Assembly: GCF_023349125.1 (NCBI RefSeq)
Contig: NZ_JAKIKT010000001.1
Coordinates: 868,001-932,000, forward strand
DNA from: Shewanella corallii
GTDB taxonomy: Bacteria > Pseudomonadota > Gammaproteobacteria > Enterobacterales > Shewanellaceae
Direction of reading: 5' to 3'
DNA: 64,000 nt
Made by a program: the position numbers and the translations under genes
Notes under the pieces: model-generated
Told to the model about the DNA's origin: nothing
The model's input: only the letters and a program-made list of their open reading frames with translations
Databases searched by the model: none
In this document: piece after piece, positions 61,585 to 64,000 of the stretch
How positions within the stretch are numbered: the first letter of the stretch is position 1
How the letters are laid out: each line of letters begins with the position of its first letter

Positions 61585-61603
61585 GGTAATTTGCTTTTGG
61601 GTT

Positions 61604-61621
61604 TGTGAGATATCTCTTACA
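61604..61621 (+). promoter_or_regulatory. GacA/UvrY-type upstream activating sequence 1
   Basis: TGTGAGATATCTCTTACA: a TGTNAG-N6-CTTACA palindrome matching the GacA/UvrY consensus in all but one half-site base. The centre is about 164 bases before the proposed start of the first CsrB-like RNA, the distance usual for these genes. Confidence 0.8.
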
Positions 61622-61776
61622 AGGATGTAGGAAAAGGGATTGAAAAAGCTCAAGTTACAGCTGTCTTGTAATTAAAAAGTCTTAATAAACAGCTTGATAG
61701 GTTTTGCTTCAAATATCCCCCAGTCTAACTGCTGAATTAATCGCCATCAGCAATTTGCCGGTCTGTATACACTTAA

Positions 61777-62192
61777 GTGGTAGCCAACAAGACAGGATGT
61801 CGCGGTCAGGGAAGGACATGGAGTCGTGTTACAGTCACAGGACAGACTGAAACATACCCAAAATCAGCAATAATTGGCCTACACACCCGCACGGATGATA
61901 TGGAAAGGCACAGGATGGTGCAATCCCTTGGGATAAGGGCAAAGGATTAAAGGATAACGGGTCTGAACGGATTTTGACTCGAACGGCAGGAAGCTGAGTC
62001 GTTTCAGGAAGAAGCGATGTTACCAGGATAGGTAAGCGAATGGATTCAGTACGTAAGTACATGGACATCATGGATGCAGGGAAGATGCTAAGGACGCATT
62101 TGCAGACGCAAGGATGGTGCAGGGAGCACGAGAAATAGCTGGACGGCTTACGAGAAAGATGAGGGGGCGCGTTTTTTAACGCGCCCCTTTCT
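61777..62192 (+). ncRNA. csrB1: CsrB-family regulatory RNA, copy 1
   Basis: A non-coding RNA of about 416 nt that should bind and sequester CsrA (RsmA). I count 22 GGA triplets, several in hairpin loops: TTACC-AGGATA-GGTAA at 62020-62035 and GTGC-AGGGA-GCAC at 62117-62129 are clear. The 5' end is placed just after a -10-like TATACA (61765-61770); the 3' end is the terminator at 62163-62195. A GacA/UvrY box lies upstream at 61604-61621. No open frame here looks protein-like. Its second half is similar to copy 2 (CAGTACG-AAAGTACATGGA and GCAAGGATGG-GCAGGGAGCAC blocks). The 5' end is inferred and may be off by some bases. Confidence 0.85.
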
Positions 62193-62195
62193 CAT
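62163..62195 (+). terminator. Terminator of CsrB-like RNA 1
   Basis: GGGGCGCGTT, four-T loop, AACGCGCCCC, then TTTCTCATTTCT. A very stable hairpin at the 3' end of the RNA. Confidence 0.9.
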
Positions 62196-62527
62196 TTCTA
62201 GCTTCCTGATAAAGGGGCGATAGCATATTGCCTGGCCTGGCCTGGTACGGTATTGCCTGAACCCTGCGTGACCCAGCATTTTTGCCGCTCTTACGAACTT
62301 CCCAATGCCTTGTCAAAAATTTAATGGATAGTAGGGTAACTTGGGTAATCCTTACTGACTTCCAGGTTTCACACTAATCATGCCTGTTTCCGTTTCCTGC
62401 GTTGAAATACCTTACTGATTTTGTTGCCATCACAGATTTCGCGTTAAATCTCATTAACCTATGGCCGCAATTATTGTTAACCAAGGGGCTCTGCCCGGCC
62501 TTATATTTTCAATATCTCTCGCTGATT
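62196..62527. other. Spacer between the two CsrB-like RNA genes
   Basis: About 330 bases without a coding pattern or clear structure. It precedes the second GacA/UvrY box. Confidence 0.5.
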
Positions 62528-62545
62528 TGTAAGACATTTCCCACA
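62528..62545 (+). promoter_or_regulatory. GacA/UvrY-type upstream activating sequence 2
   Basis: TGTAAGACATTTCCCACA: TGTAAG perfect, the other half (CCCACA) two bases off CTTACA. Both this box and the first are followed by a similar (AA)GATGTAGGAA sequence, showing that the promoter regions are duplicated as well. The centre is about 177 bases before the second RNA. Confidence 0.75.
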
Positions 62546-62713
62546 AAGATGTAGGAAGTTTGGTTTAATTCTTGTTAGGTATGGCTGTCGACTGGAGGCT
62601 AATTCATTTAAAAACAAGTAGTTAATTTTTTTATTTGGTGTGGGTGCTCAGAACTTTACCGGGTATCAGGCGATGGCGGACGGCAAATCTTTTGGCGTTT
62701 ACGTAAACTTAAG

Positions 62714-63115
62714 TCATCACAGGATGTGAGCTGCAACAGGAAGTTGTCTGGCAGGAAGCCAATAACTCACGGAGTGAGACTGAGCAGGAAGCTCAGGTAG
62801 CCAACGGACAGGCGAATCCAGGATGGATAATCACTTGCATCGGATGGCAGCAAAGGAATGTGAAGAGAGATTCCCTTCAGGATGAAGGTTGTCTTGGCAA
62901 GGATGACAGTGGACACGCTCAGGGAAGCAGCAAGCCTGGAACATGGAGTGACAGGGCCTCAGGGACGAACAGTACGAAAGTACATGGAACATCAGGGAAA
63001 GACAGGGACGACGCAAGGAGCATTGTCAGTCGCAAGGATGGAGCAGGGAGCACAAACTTAGCAGGATGGCTAACAAAAAGACATAGGGCGCAGCCTTTCG
63101 GGTTGCGCCCTTTTC
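62714..63115 (+). ncRNA. csrB2: CsrB-family regulatory RNA, copy 2
   Basis: A non-coding RNA of about 402 nt, paralogous to copy 1 and the second CsrA-sequestering RNA. I count 25 GGA triplets. Clear GGA-loop hairpins are TCAC-AGGAT-GTGA (62717-62729), CTCAC-GGA-GTGAG (62766-62778), TGAGC-AGGAA-GCTCA (62781-62795), CCTTC-AGGAT-GAAGG (62874-62888) and TTAGC-AGGATG-GCTAA (63058-63073). The 5' end is set by alignment of ACTTAAGT with copy 1; the 3' end is the terminator at 63086-63116. The GacA/UvrY box at 62528-62545 lies upstream. CsrB RNAs raise expression of CsrA-repressed genes when UvrY is active; the CsrA gene is not in the window. Confidence 0.87.
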
Positions 63116-63116
63116 T
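63086..63116 (+). terminator. Terminator of CsrB-like RNA 2
   Basis: GGGCGCAGCC, loop TTTC, GGGTTGCGCCC, then TTTTCTTATT. It ends the second RNA 22 bases before the convergent DUF3301 gene's stop and may serve both strands. Confidence 0.88.
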
Positions 63117-63137
63117 TATTCAGCAACTGATCTGTGG

Positions 63138-63527
63138 TTATCTACAGCGGCCAGAATTGCAATTGCCGCGACTGCCACAGCCACCACCAATACTACCTCG
63201 TGTTTGGGGCGCCTGGTGCCACTCAGGCTCAGGGAATATCGGCCATTCAATCCTGGTCACCCGATTACCATGCATATTGATATGAGCACGGTACTGATTC
63301 AGACCATCGGTACTGAATTCCAGCATGAATCTGGCCTTCCAGCATAGGCCTGTGTGGCCGCCCAAGCTGGGACGAGCCGATTCCATCGCCACGGACAGCA
63401 ATTGGACTCGCTGCTTTTGGCATTCAATTTCAGCGAAACGTCGGCTTTGTTCAGCCATTTGGCGAAGTTGCCAGAAGAAGGCTGCTACTACCAGCAACCC
63501 CAGTATTATCAACAGATCTGTCATCAT
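63138..63527 (-). CDS. DUF3301 family protein
   Basis: A 129-residue protein with one N-terminal membrane segment (LLIILGLLVVAAFFWQL, about 5-21), then the conserved cytoplasmic part: AEQSRRFAEIECQKQRVQLLSVAMESARPSLGGHTGLCWKARFMLEFSTDGLNQYRAHINMHGNRVTRIEWP. The last 20 residues are Gly/Cys/Arg-rich (GGGCGSRGNCNSGRCR), unusual and possibly metal-binding. Function unknown. ATG overlaps the stop of the DUF3549 gene by four bases (ATGA), the same pairing seen in other gammaproteobacteria. Confidence 0.85.
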   Translation of the reverse strand: MMTDLLIILGLLVVAAFFWQLRQMAEQSRRFAEIECQKQRVQLLSVAMESARPSLGGHTGLCWKARFMLEFSTDGLNQYRAHINMHGNRVTRIEWPIFPEPEWHQAPQTRGSIGGGCGSRGNCNSGRCR

Positions 63528-64000
63528 GTCCTTGTTGCTCTGAACAAACCGCCTATGGCGGCAGAAAGCTGAGGGCTGCGGTCAGGATTTCGGATGGTAC
63601 CCAACATCTCAGTACGCAGCGCCGGAATAGAGACGATATCAGCAAATATCTGATTGAAAAAGTGCTGCTCCTGCAATGCCAGCGCTTCAAAGTAAATTGT
63701 GCGAGCCTGCTCCTGTTTCAATGCCAGCCAATTTCGGGCGGCAATCGTCAGCAGCGCATCGGCATCCAGCATACCTTGCTGCTCCAGCCAGATGATAGCC
63801 TGTGCAGATTCCTCGGGGCGGGAAGCTAATGCCCGCAGTAACATCAGCCGCAGCTCAGGTGATGATTTAAGCTTTTGCAGCACTTCTGTCGCCAGAGTGT
63901 CGGGTAAATAGACATGCTCCAGGCACTGACACATTGCCACGACAGCTTCATCAGCACCCTGTTGCAGACCCTGGCTGATAGCCTGAAGGTGGTCGAGGTC
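63524..64000 (-). CDS. DUF3549 family protein (N-terminus outside window)
   Basis: The frame is open from the right edge to the stop at 63524, giving 158 residues of the C-terminal part; upstream of the internal GTG at 63940 the codons read DLDHLQAISQGLQQGADEAVVAM without interruption, so the real start is beyond the window. LPDTLATEVLQKLKSSPELRLMLLRALASRPEESAQAIIWLEQQGMLDADALLTIAARNWLALKQEQAR fits the helical C-terminal part of DUF3549 proteins. Function is unknown. It is translationally coupled to the DUF3301 gene. Confidence 0.8.
   Translation of the reverse strand, partial: DLDHLQAISQGLQQGADEAVVAMCQCLEHVYLPDTLATEVLQKLKSSPELRLMLLRALASRPEESAQAIIWLEQQGMLDADALLTIAARNWLALKQEQARTIYFEALALQEQHFFNQIFADIVSIPALRTEMLGTIRNPDRSPQLSAAIGGLFRATRT

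Noticed and set aside
61835..62071. 78-codon minus-strand frame in the first CsrB-like RNA
   Set aside because: It is antisense to the structured RNA and has no start signals.
61777..63115. Direct-repeat array suggestive of CRISPR
   Set aside because: The repeated GGA and AGGA pieces are short, unevenly spaced and sit in hairpin loops; there are no constant repeat-spacer units.
62860..63285. 141-codon frame across the second CsrB-like RNA
   Set aside because: The sequence is GGA-repeat RNA with a terminator inside the frame; the peptide is biased Gly/Asp/Ser text without any family pattern.

Overview
The window looks like chromosome of a marine gammaproteobacterium, most probably Shewanella. 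The support is a complete five-gene pfa (EPA-type polyunsaturated fatty acid synthase) locus with pfaR and a divergent pfaE, a queF/syd pair, DUF3192, DUF3301, DUF3549 and DUF2789 genes of gammaproteobacterial type, a PhoPQ-like two-component system and a tandem pair of CsrB-type regulatory RNAs. The genus is inferred from gene content; no rRNA or tRNA gene was seen.

Layout. 1-3.7 kb: two paralogous PQQ-type sugar dehydrogenases on the minus strand, separated by a YraQ/ArsP-type permease and a divergent ArsR-family repressor whose shared promoter carries two matching palindromes. 3.7-5.5 kb: a YqhD-like alcohol dehydrogenase between two MITE-like repeats. 5.6-9.5 kb: a DUF3300 protein and a PepSY/PhoP-like/PhoQ-like operon; the divergent promoter region holds two 11-bp-period direct repeats placed like PhoP boxes, one per promoter. 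9.7-13.6 kb: a GlyGly-CTERM 'choice-of-anchor H' protein, YjdM, and the three genes of the AmmeMemoRadiSam system. 13.7-17.5 kb: a Spo0M-like protein and a second PepSY/response regulator/kinase operon. 17.5-25.5 kb: mostly small unrelated units (GcvR-like ACT protein, DUF4242, a glycosyltransferase, AraC/GyrI-like regulator, HlyD/DUF3302 pair, membrane proteins). 25.6-28.6 kb: a TonB-dependent receptor.

29.3-48.1 kb is the PUFA locus: pfaR-pfaA-pfaB-pfaC-pfaD run on the minus strand with overlapping starts and stops, and pfaE (phosphopantetheinyl transferase) is divergent from pfaR. PfaA supplies KS, acyltransferase, four ACPs, ketoreductase and a C-terminal dehydratase-like region; PfaB an acyltransferase; PfaC two KS-type domains (the second lacking the catalytic Cys) and two FabA-like dehydratases; PfaD the enoyl reductase; PfaE arms the ACPs. 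PfaR resembles an IS481-type transposase that has lost its catalytic acidic residues.

48-61.6 kb: an EF-G-like GTPase, an outer-membrane porin, queF, syd, a large lipoprotein, pirin, a zinc-ribbon DUF2310 protein, two tandem DUF3192 lipoproteins, DUF2789, a GNAT acetyltransferase and a DUF962/Mpo1-like protein. 61.6-63.1 kb has no protein gene; it encodes two related RNAs of about 400 nt, each with more than 20 GGA triplets, many in hairpin loops, a strong terminator, and a GacA/UvrY-type upstream box. These are CsrB/CsrC-family CsrA-sequestering RNAs. The window ends in a DUF3301 gene and a 5'-truncated DUF3549 gene.
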